Positions 40,907 to 49,791 of a stretch of 64,000 bases of DNA are shown here, piece after piece. The position numbers and the translations under genes were made by a program. A model generated the notes under the pieces. That model was not told the origin of the DNA. It did no database searches and saw only the letters and a program-made list of their open reading frames with translations. Position 1 is the first letter of the stretch. Every line of letters starts with the position of its first letter. The DNA comes from an uncultured Eubacteriales bacterium (GTDB lineage Bacteria; Bacillota; Clostridia; Christensenellales; Borkfalkiaceae): contig CAJLRM010000004.1 of NCBI GenBank assembly GCA_905209085.1, positions 248,001-312,000 of the forward strand, given 5' to 3'.

Positions 40907-42160
40907 TTAAAGATGATTTCTCTGCGTGATGTACGAGGTAAATTTATCCGCGTACATCGAGGGAATGACTGCGTCAATTTTTTGTCCGTCGTCCGTGAAC
41001 TCGATATTTCTTTCCGTCAGGAGGGACTTGACTTTTCCGTATTCGGCGAGTTTTTCGTAAGGGACGAACAGATCGCAGAAAAGGAACTCTTCCGAAAAGC
41101 GCTTCATGATTTCCCGTTTCAGGGTGTCGATCCCGAGGTTCTCTTTTGCGGAGATCGCCACGCTTCCGTAAGGAAAAACGGATGGATCCTTGATTTGCTC
41201 GCTCTTGTTCATCACGACGAGATAGGGCGCGGAAAAATTCATTTCTCCCAACGTATCCAAAGTCGTTTTCAGCTGCGTTTCGTATTCGCCCGCGGCGTCG
41301 CAGACAATCAGCGCCAAATCGCAGTTAAGCGCGCTTTCCAAGGTGGATTTGAATGCCTCGATAAGGTTGTGGGGGAGATCCTGCAAAAATCCCACCGTAT
41401 CGACGAGCAGAAATTCCACGTCGTCGATGGAAAAGGTGCGGGCGGTGGGGTCGAGCGTAGCGAACAGCTCGTTTTTTACATAGACGTTCGCCCCCGTGAG
41501 AAGATTCATCAGCGTGGATTTTCCCGTATTCGTATAGCCGACCAGCGCGATCGTTTTGACCGAATTCTTTTTTCGGCGCACCGTTTGCAGGGAGCGCCGT
41601 TTTTCCGTTTCTTTCAAACGGGCTTCGAGATAGCTTAACCGACCTCGGATATACCGCCTGTCCGTTTCCAGCTGCGTTTCTCCGGGGCCGCGCGTTCCTA
41701 CGCCGCCGCCAAGACGGGAAAGCGCCTCGCCTTTTCCTTTGAGTCGGGGATAGATATATTTGAGTTGGGCAAGCTCCACTTGCAGCTTGCCTTCGCTGCT
41801 CTGCGCATTTTTAGCAAAGATATCGAGAATGAGGGTGGTGCGGTCGATCACTTTGCGGTGGTCGAGCGCGGCGGAAATGTTGAGCGTCTGCGACGGAGAA
41901 AGCTCGCCGTTGAAAAGCACCGTGATCTCGTCGAGTCCGCAGAGTCGTTCCCGAAGCTCTTGCAGTTTGCCTTCTCCGATAAAAGTAGCGGGATTGATTT
42001 CCCGAACGTTCTGATAAATGGTGCCGGCATACGCAGCTCCCGCGCTTTCGATAAGCGAAACCGCTTCTTCCTGCAAAATGCGGTATTTTTCCGCGTTTTG
42101 TTCGGTGATGGGCTGTATGATATAAATTTTTTCCAATTCTTTTTCCAGGTTATTTTGCAT
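40907..42160 (-). CDS. hflX: GTPase HflX
   Basis: The 417-residue GTPase binds the 50S subunit and rescues or splits stalled ribosomes. The N-terminal HflX domain has TFIGEGKLQELRE and VLFNGELSPSQ; then the RLGGGVGTRGPGETQLETDRR linker signature and the G domain with GYTNTGKSTLMNLL (G1), DTVGFLQDLP (G3) and MNKSE (G4). It follows the recombinase gene by 15 bases and shares its transcript. Confidence 0.95.
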   Translation of the reverse strand: MQNNLEKELEKIYIIQPITEQNAEKYRILQEEAVSLIESAGAAYAGTIYQNVREINPATFIGEGKLQELRERLCGLDEITVLFNGELSPSQTLNISAALDHRKVIDRTTLILDIFAKNAQSSEGKLQVELAQLKYIYPRLKGKGEALSRLGGGVGTRGPGETQLETDRRYIRGRLSYLEARLKETEKRRSLQTVRRKKNSVKTIALVGYTNTGKSTLMNLLTGANVYVKNELFATLDPTARTFSIDDVEFLLVDTVGFLQDLPHNLIEAFKSTLESALNCDLALIVCDAAGEYETQLKTTLDTLGEMNFSAPYLVVMNKSEQIKDPSVFPYGSVAISAKENLGIDTLKREIMKRFSEEFLFCDLFVPYEKLAEYGKVKSLLTERNIEFTDDGQKIDAVIPSMYADKFTSYITQRNHL

Positions 42161-42175
42161 ATAGGAAGGATTCCT

Positions 42176-43267
42176 TTAACGATCCGCGTCTCCGTCTTCG
42201 TCGGGAGAGGCGGGGAGATCGTCCGCTTCTCGGCGAAGTTTCACGATGCCCGCTACCTTTTTCCGATGGTCTTCGGTGATGGCGGCGTAATGTTTTTTTG
42301 TAGTGTTGACGTCTTTATGTCCTAAAACGTCGGCGACTATGTAAATATCGCCCGTTTCGTTATAGAGGCGGGTGCCGTAAGTGCTGCGGAGTTTGTGGGG
42401 GGTAATCTTTTTTAGGGGCGTGACGATACTGCTGTATTTTTTTACGAGAATCTCCACCGAACGCACGTTGATGCGTTTATACTGCATGGATAAAAAGAAG
42501 GCGCTTTCGTATTGAGGTATTTTCGGATCGTTGGATTTTTCCGCAATATATTCCTGTAAGGAATACTTGACCTCTTCGGAAAAATAGAGGATCGCTTTAT
42601 TGCCGCCTTTTCTCGTTACGACAAAGGAGTTATTGGCAAAATCGAAACTGTCGTTGTCCAGTCCGACCAATTCGCTGATACGGATTCCCGTTCCCAAAAA
42701 GAGGGTAAGGATAGCGGTATCGCGGATTTTCGTTTTATCGTGATACCCCGAAGCGTGACGGGAAAGACCGTGTCCCGATTCCGCAATGCCGATCAGACGG
42801 GAAACCTCTTCCGCTTCAAGGCGGATGATCTCTTTTTCGTGGAGCTTGGGCGTCTGTACCTTTGCGGAGTTGTCTACCTCGATAAGCCCCTTATTAAAAA
42901 AGTACTTGAACATCGCCCGCACGGCGGAAAGCTTGCGCGCCTTCGCTTTTTCGTCGCAGGAAAGGCTCCTGTCGTTGAAGTGGTAGTGGGAAAGATAACT
43001 TAAAAAAAGCTCTATGTCGCTGTTGGTAACGCCTTCCAAATCTTCCAGCGTCAAATCGAGCGTATCCTTTTTTCGATATTTCTTCTTGCAGAGGAAATCG
43101 AAGAAAATACGCAGATCGTAGGCGTACTTTAAACGCGTCTGACAGCTCGTTCTTGGCTCGATACCGAGAAAGTAATCCTGACAGAAGGGTGGGAGGCAGT
43201 CCAGCAGCTCGTTTATTTTGTCGATATCCTGAATATTACGTTTGGTGTAGTAATTTTCTTTTCTCAT
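42176..43267 (-). CDS. XerC/D-like tyrosine recombinase
   Basis: The 363-residue protein has an N-terminal SAM-like core-binding domain and a C-terminal catalytic domain: Arg in GTGIRISELVGL, a Lys-bearing TRKGGNKAIL turn, HKLRSTYGTRLY, GHKDVNTTKKHYAAI with the tyrosine nucleophile. It is longer than housekeeping XerC/D, which have about 300 residues. Being cotranscribed with hflX near lexA in non-mobile context, it may be the chromosomal dimer resolution enzyme, but a dif site was not identified. Confidence 0.85.
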   Translation of the reverse strand: MRKENYYTKRNIQDIDKINELLDCLPPFCQDYFLGIEPRTSCQTRLKYAYDLRIFFDFLCKKKYRKKDTLDLTLEDLEGVTNSDIELFLSYLSHYHFNDRSLSCDEKAKARKLSAVRAMFKYFFNKGLIEVDNSAKVQTPKLHEKEIIRLEAEEVSRLIGIAESGHGLSRHASGYHDKTKIRDTAILTLFLGTGIRISELVGLDNDSFDFANNSFVVTRKGGNKAILYFSEEVKYSLQEYIAEKSNDPKIPQYESAFFLSMQYKRINVRSVEILVKKYSSIVTPLKKITPHKLRSTYGTRLYNETGDIYIVADVLGHKDVNTTKKHYAAITEDHRKKVAGIVKLRREADDLPASPDEDGDADR

Positions 43268-43273
43268 GATTGT

Positions 43274-43302
43274 ATTTTACCGCGAAATAATTTTGCTGTC
43301 AA
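43274..43302 (-). promoter_or_regulatory. promoter of the recombinase-hflX operon
   Basis: On the minus strand a perfect TTGACA (43302-43297) and TAAAAT (43279-43274) are spaced by 17 bases. The -10 is only about six bases from the ATG at 43267, so this message may also be nearly leaderless. Confidence 0.7.
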
Positions 43303-43612
43303 TAGAAAGTATGTGTTTTTCCGAAAAGTTTTATTTTTCTTTTAGAAAAGAGGACGTTTTGAAGCGTAAAAAAGGAAGCTGTGACCTTCGATTTTCGCGA
43401 TTGCACAATAACCTTATGAGAAAACGTCGTCATGATCAGAAAGGGACAGAAAAAATTTTATAGAGTGCGGAAAATAAACGAACATAGCCTCAGAAGTAAG
43501 CGATGGGGAAGAGTATTAACTATTCGTAAAATGCACATTTTACGAATAGTTAATACTAAAAACAAACAAAATTGAAGAATATAGCGAAAAATCCCGATAA
43601 ATTTCCGTGAAT
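43303..43612. other. intergenic region with a 46-base palindrome
   Basis: No credible gene. The notable content is the near-perfect palindrome at 43512-43557 described separately. The rest is AT-rich without clear signals. Confidence 0.6.
43512..43557. repeat. 22-bp arm perfect inverted repeat with a two-base centre
   Basis: Positions 43512-43533 are exactly complementary to 43536-43557, with CA in the centre. The arm contains AGTATTAAC and TATTCGTAAAATG. No T-run follows on either strand, so it is not a standard terminator, although it lies behind the amylase gene. Confidence 0.85.
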
Positions 43613-45523
43613 TCAAGATTTCGATTTAACGTTTAAAGAATCTTCATGGGAAAAAATCCCGTAAGAATACGGTTTGATTTCTAAAACGGAATCAAAGACG
43701 CTATCTTGCAGGTATTCGCGGTATCGGCCGTCAAAAGTCACGAAATAACCCTCCGAACTGTTATTTGCGTAGACATAGACACGTTTATCGTCTTTGGCTC
43801 GTTGAAAAAGAATGCAGCCGTCGTTTACAAAAATCTCCGCGTAGCCGCCGTCTTTAAAAATTTCGAAAAATTCCGACCGCAGATTGCCTAATTGACGATA
43901 ATATTCAATCAGGGATTCGTTAAGATTCTCCCAATCAAAACATTTTCGGCAAAACGGATCGATATATCCTTCCGCAGCATTTTCGTCCCCATAGTATATG
44001 CACGGAACGCCCGGAAACGAATATTGGAGTAATGCCGCCATTTTTAATTTTTCAATGGCGACTGATTTTTCCCATTCATCGAGCAACATTTTCGGTGACG
44101 CCATCTCGTCCTTCGTGTAACAATTTTTTTCGCCCAATACGGTAAGTATTCGCGCGGTATCGTGCGTGCCGAGAATATTCATCAGACAATCCAGCGTCTG
44201 TTTGGGATAGTTGTCTTGCAGCATACGCATCACGTTTGCCAAGGTTTCTGCATTTCCCGTCAAAATGAAATGAATGATTCCGTCTTTCAAGGGATAATTC
44301 ATGACGCTGTCCAATTCATATCCCTGCAAGTATTCCCGCCTTTTGGAGTATGCGATCTTATTGGAGGCGTCCTCCCACACTTCGCCGATAATAATTGCGT
44401 CCGAATCCGTTTCTTTTACGCATTGACGGAGTTTTTGCAAAAAGAAATCCGGCAGTTCATCCGCGACATCCAGACGATATCCTCCGATTCCGCAGGAAAG
44501 CCAGTGTTTGAGAACGCCGTCGTTTCCGAAAACAAAATCCTGATAGTCCTTTGATTCTTCGTTTACTTCGGGCAAAATATCGATTCCCCACCAACTGCTG
44601 TATTTGTCGGGAAATTCCTGAAATGTGTACCAGGAATAATAAGGCGAATCCTTGGACTGATAGGCGCCCAGCGACGAATACGTACCGTATTTGTTAAAAT
44701 ACACGCTATTATCGCCCGTATGATTGAAAACCCCGTCTAAAATGATGCGAATACCGTATTTCTTCGCTTCTTCCGTCAATTCCCGCAAGTCAGACTCCGA
44801 GCCAAGCATTCGATCGATCTTCAAATAGTCGGACGTGTCGTAACGATGATTGGAAGCCGCTTCAAAAATGGGATTTAAGTAAATTGTCGACACATTTAGG
44901 CTTTTGAGATACGAAAGTTTACTTCGAATCCCTTGGAGATTGCCGCCGAAAAAATCATTGTTGAGGATTTTTCCTTTTTCGTTCGGTCGATACGCGGGAA
45001 TCCCACCCCAATCCGAACGCGGAATTCTTCCGTTTATGTCTGGCATAGTTCCCACCTTGCAAAATCTGTCGGGAAAAATCTGATAGAGTATGCCACCTTT
45101 AAACCAATCGGGAGTACGATAGTCTTCTGCCGAAACCGTCAGTTGAAATTCTTTTTCAAAGGGTTCCCCCGTTTCTCCTCTGCGGTCTTTACCCATAAAT
45201 ATAGGTGTGTTGTCTTCGACGGTAAAGCTATAAAAATAAAGCCCTGTTTCCGCTATCTTAAAGGAGATAGTCCACCCGTATGCCGTTTTTTGCATCGGAA
45301 AGCGTTGCCGCGCTTCCCCGTCTTTGCCCAAAACCAGACAAGCCTCCTTTGAGGGAGGTCGGCATTGCGTCGGTGAAAGGTTCAAAAAAGTGTTTTTCGA
45401 AACCTCCTTTTCCGCGTATTCTTCGCTCAAAAAAAAGAGATTCAGCTGCAATTCCTCTTCCCGATAAATACCTCCTGTTATACTTTTACAAGCGGTATCC
45501 AAGGGGTTAAAATAGATATTCAT
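43613..45523 (-). CDS. GH13 alpha-amylase family enzyme (neopullulanase/cyclomaltodextrinase-like)
   Basis: The 636-residue enzyme has an N-terminal beta domain (about 1-130) resembling CBM34 and a GH13 barrel. The conserved regions are DGVFNHTGD, GGYRLDVADELP with the nucleophile Asp, IIGEVWEDA with the acid Glu, and LGTHDTARI. There is no signal peptide, so it probably hydrolyses intracellular alpha-glucans or dextrins released from glycogen. It is the last gene of the glycogen cluster, 93 bases behind glgP and separated by a hairpin. Confidence 0.9.
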   Translation of the reverse strand: MNIYFNPLDTACKSITGGIYREEELQLNLFFLSEEYAEKEVSKNTFLNLSPTQCRPPSKEACLVLGKDGEARQRFPMQKTAYGWTISFKIAETGLYFYSFTVEDNTPIFMGKDRRGETGEPFEKEFQLTVSAEDYRTPDWFKGGILYQIFPDRFCKVGTMPDINGRIPRSDWGGIPAYRPNEKGKILNNDFFGGNLQGIRSKLSYLKSLNVSTIYLNPIFEAASNHRYDTSDYLKIDRMLGSESDLRELTEEAKKYGIRIILDGVFNHTGDNSVYFNKYGTYSSLGAYQSKDSPYYSWYTFQEFPDKYSSWWGIDILPEVNEESKDYQDFVFGNDGVLKHWLSCGIGGYRLDVADELPDFFLQKLRQCVKETDSDAIIIGEVWEDASNKIAYSKRREYLQGYELDSVMNYPLKDGIIHFILTGNAETLANVMRMLQDNYPKQTLDCLMNILGTHDTARILTVLGEKNCYTKDEMASPKMLLDEWEKSVAIEKLKMAALLQYSFPGVPCIYYGDENAAEGYIDPFCRKCFDWENLNESLIEYYRQLGNLRSEFFEIFKDGGYAEIFVNDGCILFQRAKDDKRVYVYANNSSEGYFVTFDGRYREYLQDSVFDSVLEIKPYSYGIFSHEDSLNVKSKS

Positions 45524-45563
45524 ACGTTTGACCCGATTTGATAAAAATAGCTTAACACCGATA

Positions 45564-45592
45564 AAAAGCTGTAAAATAATTTTACAGCTTTT
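45564..45592. terminator. hairpin between glgP and the amylase gene
   Basis: AAAAGCTGTAAAAT and ATTTTACAGCTTTT form a perfect 14-bp stem with tails rich in T on the minus strand (TTTTTATC). It likely ends most glgP transcripts and lowers amylase expression. Confidence 0.75.
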
Positions 45593-45616
45593 CGGTAAAA
45601 ATTGGTATATTCCGTT

Positions 45617-48046
45617 TTAATGAAGCGCTTTGAGATGCCAAATATTTTCTGCGTATTCCCTGATGCTTCTGTCTGCGGAGAAATAGCCCGCCGCGGCGAT
45701 ATTCCTAAGCGCCTTTTGATTCCAGCTGCGTTTGTCCGTTGCGTAAAGCTCGGATATTTTTTGCTGCGTGCTTAAATAGGACTCGTAATCCGCCATACAC
45801 ATATAGGGATCCGCAACGGGCGCGCCCGTAAGCAGATAGTTGGCAATGTCCGCGAAAGATTCGCCTCGGAATCCGACGATCAGAGATTCTATGACCTTTC
45901 TCAAAGTGGCATCCTGATTATAATAGACGCTGGAAGAATAACCGTTGCGCCAAATCTGCGTCACTTCGTCCGCTTTTAAGCCGAAAATAAAGATATTTTC
46001 TCCGCCGACCTGCTCCGACATTTCCACGTTTGCGCCGTCCAGCGTTCCGACCGTAAGCGCGCCGTTGATCATGAATTTCATATTGCCCGTACCGCTCGCT
46101 TCTTTTCCCGCCAAAGAGATCTGTTCGGAAATTTCCGAAGCGGGCATCAGCATTTCCGACATCGTGACGTTATAATCTTCCATATACACGACGTTGAGTT
46201 TTTCGCGGATTTTGGGGGTTTGGCGAATTTCATCGGAAAGGAAACAGATCAGCTTGATTATTTTTTTCGCCATATAATATCCCGCTGCCGCTTTTGCGGC
46301 AAAGATATACGTTTTGGGAAGAATAGGCAAATCCGGATTTTCTTTGAGCGCCAGATAATCTGTAATAATATGCAGAACGTTGAGAAGCTGGCGTTTATAC
46401 TCGTGCATACGCTTTGCCTGTACGTCGAAAACCGTATTGGAGTCGATGATCACCCCTTGCTTTTTATAGGCATAATCGGCAAACTGCTGCTTTTTCAGCG
46501 CCTTGATCTCATCCAATCTTTGGAGCACGCTGTCGTCGTTTTCAAATTTTTTGAACGCCGACAGTTTGGAGGCATCTTTCGCGTATCCTTCGCCGATACA
46601 GTCGTCCAAAAGCGCACAGAGTTCGGGGTTAGACTCGTTCAGCCAGCGCCTGTGCGCGATGCCGTTGGTGACGTTCGTAAACTTCGCGGGCGTATAGTCA
46701 TAAAAGTCGCGGAAGATGCTCTTTTTAATGATTTCGCTGTGCAGTTTGGAAACGCCGTTGACCTGATGAGAACCGTAAACGGACAAATTCGCCATTTTTA
46801 CGGTGTTATAAGAGATAATCGCCATGCGGGAAATTTTGTTCCAGTCCCCCGGAAACCTCTTCCATAAATCTTCGCAGAAGCGACGGTTGATTTCCTTTAA
46901 GATAGAGTAGATCCTGGGCAATCTGCGCGCGATGAGATCTTCCGGCCAAGTTTCCAGCGCTTCCGCCAAAACGGTATGATTGGTATAGGCGCAGACGGAG
47001 GTCGTGATCCCCCAGGCTTCTTCCCACGTCATTCCGTTTTCGTCGATCAGAAGCCGCATCAATTCGGGAATCGCCAATGCGGGATGCGTATCGTTCAGAT
47101 GAATCGCAGCTAACTGCGGAAGAAGTTTTAAAGAACCGTATCTTCTCTTATGGTCGCATAAAATATTTTGCAGAGAGGCGGAAACGAGAAAATACTGCTG
47201 TTTCAAGCGCAGGGATTTCCCTTCTAAGTGATTGTCCGCGGGATAAAGAACTTTGGAGATGAGCTCCGCTTCGTTATCCTCCTGCATGACCGCGTTGTAA
47301 TCGCCTTGGGAAAAGAGCTTCATATCAAAATTCTGAACGCATTTGGCTTTCCAGAGCCGTAAGACGGAAACCGCCTTGCTGTGGTATCCCGCCACCATCA
47401 TGTCGTAGGCGATCGCCTGCACTTCCTTGGCGTTGCGGTAAATGGTTTCAAGCCCGTGCTCCGTCCATTTTTCTTCCACAAAGCCGTCGAATTTTACCGT
47501 GTAGATATTATCGCTTCGCTGTGTGAGCCAAACTTCGCCTCCGGGAAGCCATACGTCGGGCAGTTCCGTCTGCCAGCCGTCGATAATTTTCTGTTTGAAT
47601 AAGCCGTACTCGTAGCGAATGGAAAAGCCCATCGCGGGATAATCGCCCGTCGCCAGCGCGTCGAGAAAACACGCCGCCAATCTGCCCAAGCCGCCGTTGC
47701 CGAGTCCCGCGTCGGGTTCCAGTTCGTACAATTCGGGCAAAGTCATTCCGTACTGTTTCAACGCGCCGTCGAACGCCTCTTTGACGCCGAGATTGAACAC
47801 GCTGTTTTTCAGAGAACGCCCCATCAGAAATTCCATGCACAGATAATAGACCCGTTTTGCTTTTTTTGCTTTGGTTTCAATGTGGAATTTCTGTCTTTTT
47901 TCGAGCATGATATCCCGCACGCTCATCACGACCGCTTTGTAGAGCTGTTCTTTGCTCGCCTCCGAAGGCGCCACGCCGAAATAGCGGGACAGCTTTCCCT
48001 TTATCAGCTCTTTGGCGTCGAGTTCGGTGATTTCAGTTTTATTCAT
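45617..48046 (-). CDS. glgP: glycogen/starch phosphorylase
   Basis: The 809-residue GT35 enzyme releases glucose 1-phosphate from alpha-1,4-glucan. GNGGLGRLAACFLDALAT and the GYGIRYE-like GFSIRYEYGLF are in the N-terminal half; the PLP lysine is in EASGTGNMKFMINGA near residue 660, with TLDGANVEM following. Length and motifs are full. It has its own strong promoter. Confidence 0.96.
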   Translation of the reverse strand: MNKTEITELDAKELIKGKLSRYFGVAPSEASKEQLYKAVVMSVRDIMLEKRQKFHIETKAKKAKRVYYLCMEFLMGRSLKNSVFNLGVKEAFDGALKQYGMTLPELYELEPDAGLGNGGLGRLAACFLDALATGDYPAMGFSIRYEYGLFKQKIIDGWQTELPDVWLPGGEVWLTQRSDNIYTVKFDGFVEEKWTEHGLETIYRNAKEVQAIAYDMMVAGYHSKAVSVLRLWKAKCVQNFDMKLFSQGDYNAVMQEDNEAELISKVLYPADNHLEGKSLRLKQQYFLVSASLQNILCDHKRRYGSLKLLPQLAAIHLNDTHPALAIPELMRLLIDENGMTWEEAWGITTSVCAYTNHTVLAEALETWPEDLIARRLPRIYSILKEINRRFCEDLWKRFPGDWNKISRMAIISYNTVKMANLSVYGSHQVNGVSKLHSEIIKKSIFRDFYDYTPAKFTNVTNGIAHRRWLNESNPELCALLDDCIGEGYAKDASKLSAFKKFENDDSVLQRLDEIKALKKQQFADYAYKKQGVIIDSNTVFDVQAKRMHEYKRQLLNVLHIITDYLALKENPDLPILPKTYIFAAKAAAGYYMAKKIIKLICFLSDEIRQTPKIREKLNVVYMEDYNVTMSEMLMPASEISEQISLAGKEASGTGNMKFMINGALTVGTLDGANVEMSEQVGGENIFIFGLKADEVTQIWRNGYSSSVYYNQDATLRKVIESLIVGFRGESFADIANYLLTGAPVADPYMCMADYESYLSTQQKISELYATDKRSWNQKALRNIAAAGYFSADRSIREYAENIWHLKALH

Positions 48047-48079
48047 GTCCGTTTATTCACTCCTGATTCATTCCGCAGT

Positions 48080-48108
48080 ATTATAACACAAGGGAATGTA
48101 CTTGTCAA
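48080..48108 (-). promoter_or_regulatory. separate promoter of glgP
   Basis: Minus strand TTGACA (48108-48103) and TATAAT (48085-48080), both perfect, 17 bases apart. Confidence 0.82.
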
Positions 48109-48136
48109 GCCGTATGAGCGTCGGGGCGATTCCGCA

Positions 48137-49702
48137 TTACTTTTTCAAAACGAGAGTATCGTCGTAGAGCTTTTTGTATTGTTCCGCAGAATGCTGCCAG
48201 GAAAAGTCCGTCGTTGCCGCCCTCTTCATTAAAGATTGCCAATCGTCGGGATTTCTATACACTTTTATGGCTTCGCGGATGACATATAACATATCATACG
48301 GATTGTAAGCGGCAAATGTGAATCCGTTTCCGCCCGAGCCGTACGGCTTGATGCTGTCGAACAACCCGCCCGTTTCTCTCACGAGAGGCACCGTCGCGTA
48401 TCTCGAAGCGATCATCTGGGACAATCCGCAGGGTTCGCTCTTGGAAGGCATCAGGAAAATATCCGCGCCCGAATAGATCTTTCTCGAAAGATCGCCGTTA
48501 AAGGCGATGACGGAAACGGCTTTTCCCGTGTATCTGCGTCCTAAATCCTTGAAATAGTTTTCATAAATCGCATCCCCCGTCCCCAAAAGAACGAATTGAA
48601 CGTCGTCCTGCAATACGTCTTCTATCACCGCTTTGACGAGATCGAGCCCCTTATGGGAAACGAGTCTGGAAATCATGGCGATGACGGGCACTTGCTTTAC
48701 GGGAAGACCGAGCATTTTTTGAAGTTCCGCTTTACAAATCGCTTTATTGGTAAAATTATCCGCGTCGTAATTGGCGAACAGAGAAGGGTCTGTGGCAGGA
48801 TTATAGGAATCTACGTCGATGCCGTTGAGGATGCCCGAAAGCTTGAACGCGTTTTTTCGGATAATGTCTTCCAGACCGTGCGCATACTGCGCCGATTTGA
48901 TTTCCTGCGCGTATGTCGGGCTGACTGTCGAAAACTTCTCCGCGCACTCGATCGCCCCTTTCATCAGATTCAAACAGCCCTGATATTCCAAAAGGTAACG
49001 ATAGTTGTTGGAAATTCCGAACAGATCTTCCAGAATGTCGAGAGAATACTTCCCCTGATATTCGATGTTGTGGATCGTGAACAAGGCGCGGATAAACTGA
49101 TACTCGGGACGATAGCAATAAATCGTTTTGAGATAGAGTATCGCCGCTGCCGCCTGCCAATCGTGACAATGCAGAACATCGGGATAGAACTTTATAAACG
49201 GCAGTATTTCCATGACGCTCCGCGAGAAAAACGCAAAGCGTTCGCCGTCGTCGTAATATCCGTAACAGCCCGGACGCTTGAAGTAATATTCGTTGTCGAG
49301 AAAATAGAAAATGACGCCGTTTTCTTCATAAGAAAAGATCCCGCAGTACTGATTCCGCCAGGATAACGGTACGAAAATATTTCCGAGGAAAGACATTTTG
49401 CGGCGATATTCCGTCTTGATGTCCGAATAGAGAGGCAGCACCACTCTTACGTCGTAAATCGGATCCTTTGCGAGCGCTTTGGAGAGCGAGCCTATTACCT
49501 CCGCAAGACCGCCCGTTGCGATAAAAGGCGTGGCTTCGGACGCGACGAAAAGGATCTTTTTCTTCGGTCGCACGCAAAGTTCCTCTTTCTTGTCCTTTAT
49601 CGGAAATTCCGCTTCCTTTTCTTTCGCCAGAATTTCTATCGGGGATTTCTTCGTCCTTTTTTTCGCTGCGGGTTTAACGGTTGTGGTTTTCGTTTCGGCC
49701 AT
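48137..49702 (-). CDS. glgA: glycogen synthase (ADP-glucose)
   Basis: The 521-residue GT5 enzyme elongates alpha-1,4-glucan from ADP-glucose. The N-terminal KKILFVASEATPFIATGGLAEVIGSL contains the substrate-binding KxGGL-like element, here TGGLAEV preceded by ATG rather than KTG. HCHDWQAA, KFSTVSPTYAQEI and SKSEPCGLSQMIASRYA complete the signature. A basic N-terminal extension of about 45 residues (Lys/Thr-rich) precedes the catalytic domain. Confidence 0.95.
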   Translation of the reverse strand: MAETKTTTVKPAAKKRTKKSPIEILAKEKEAEFPIKDKKEELCVRPKKKILFVASEATPFIATGGLAEVIGSLSKALAKDPIYDVRVVLPLYSDIKTEYRRKMSFLGNIFVPLSWRNQYCGIFSYEENGVIFYFLDNEYYFKRPGCYGYYDDGERFAFFSRSVMEILPFIKFYPDVLHCHDWQAAAAILYLKTIYCYRPEYQFIRALFTIHNIEYQGKYSLDILEDLFGISNNYRYLLEYQGCLNLMKGAIECAEKFSTVSPTYAQEIKSAQYAHGLEDIIRKNAFKLSGILNGIDVDSYNPATDPSLFANYDADNFTNKAICKAELQKMLGLPVKQVPVIAMISRLVSHKGLDLVKAVIEDVLQDDVQFVLLGTGDAIYENYFKDLGRRYTGKAVSVIAFNGDLSRKIYSGADIFLMPSKSEPCGLSQMIASRYATVPLVRETGGLFDSIKPYGSGGNGFTFAAYNPYDMLYVIREAIKVYRNPDDWQSLMKRAATTDFSWQHSAEQYKKLYDDTLVLKK

Positions 49703-49732
49703 TTGTATTCCTCCCTTTTAAAACTTTTATCA

Positions 49733-49765
49733 TTATGTCAGACATATATATTATGTCTGACATAA
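49733..49765. repeat. tandem palindromes TATGTCWGACATA between glgD and glgA
   Basis: TATGTCAGACATA (49734-49746) and TATGTCTGACATA (49752-49764) are each palindromic and also complementary to each other; centres are 18 bases apart. They may be a dual operator or form an attenuating hairpin before glgA. Confidence 0.7.
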
Positions 49766-49791
49766 AATGTTGTGTTTAGATTTTTTAAAGC

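Noticed and set aside
40805..41638. 277-codon plus-strand frame opposite hflX
   Set aside because: No recognisable domain; it overlaps hflX fully and the terminator at 40874-40902.
43374..43463. Short plus-strand frames in the gap before the palindrome
   Set aside because: The peptides are very short, basic and lack ribosome binding sites.
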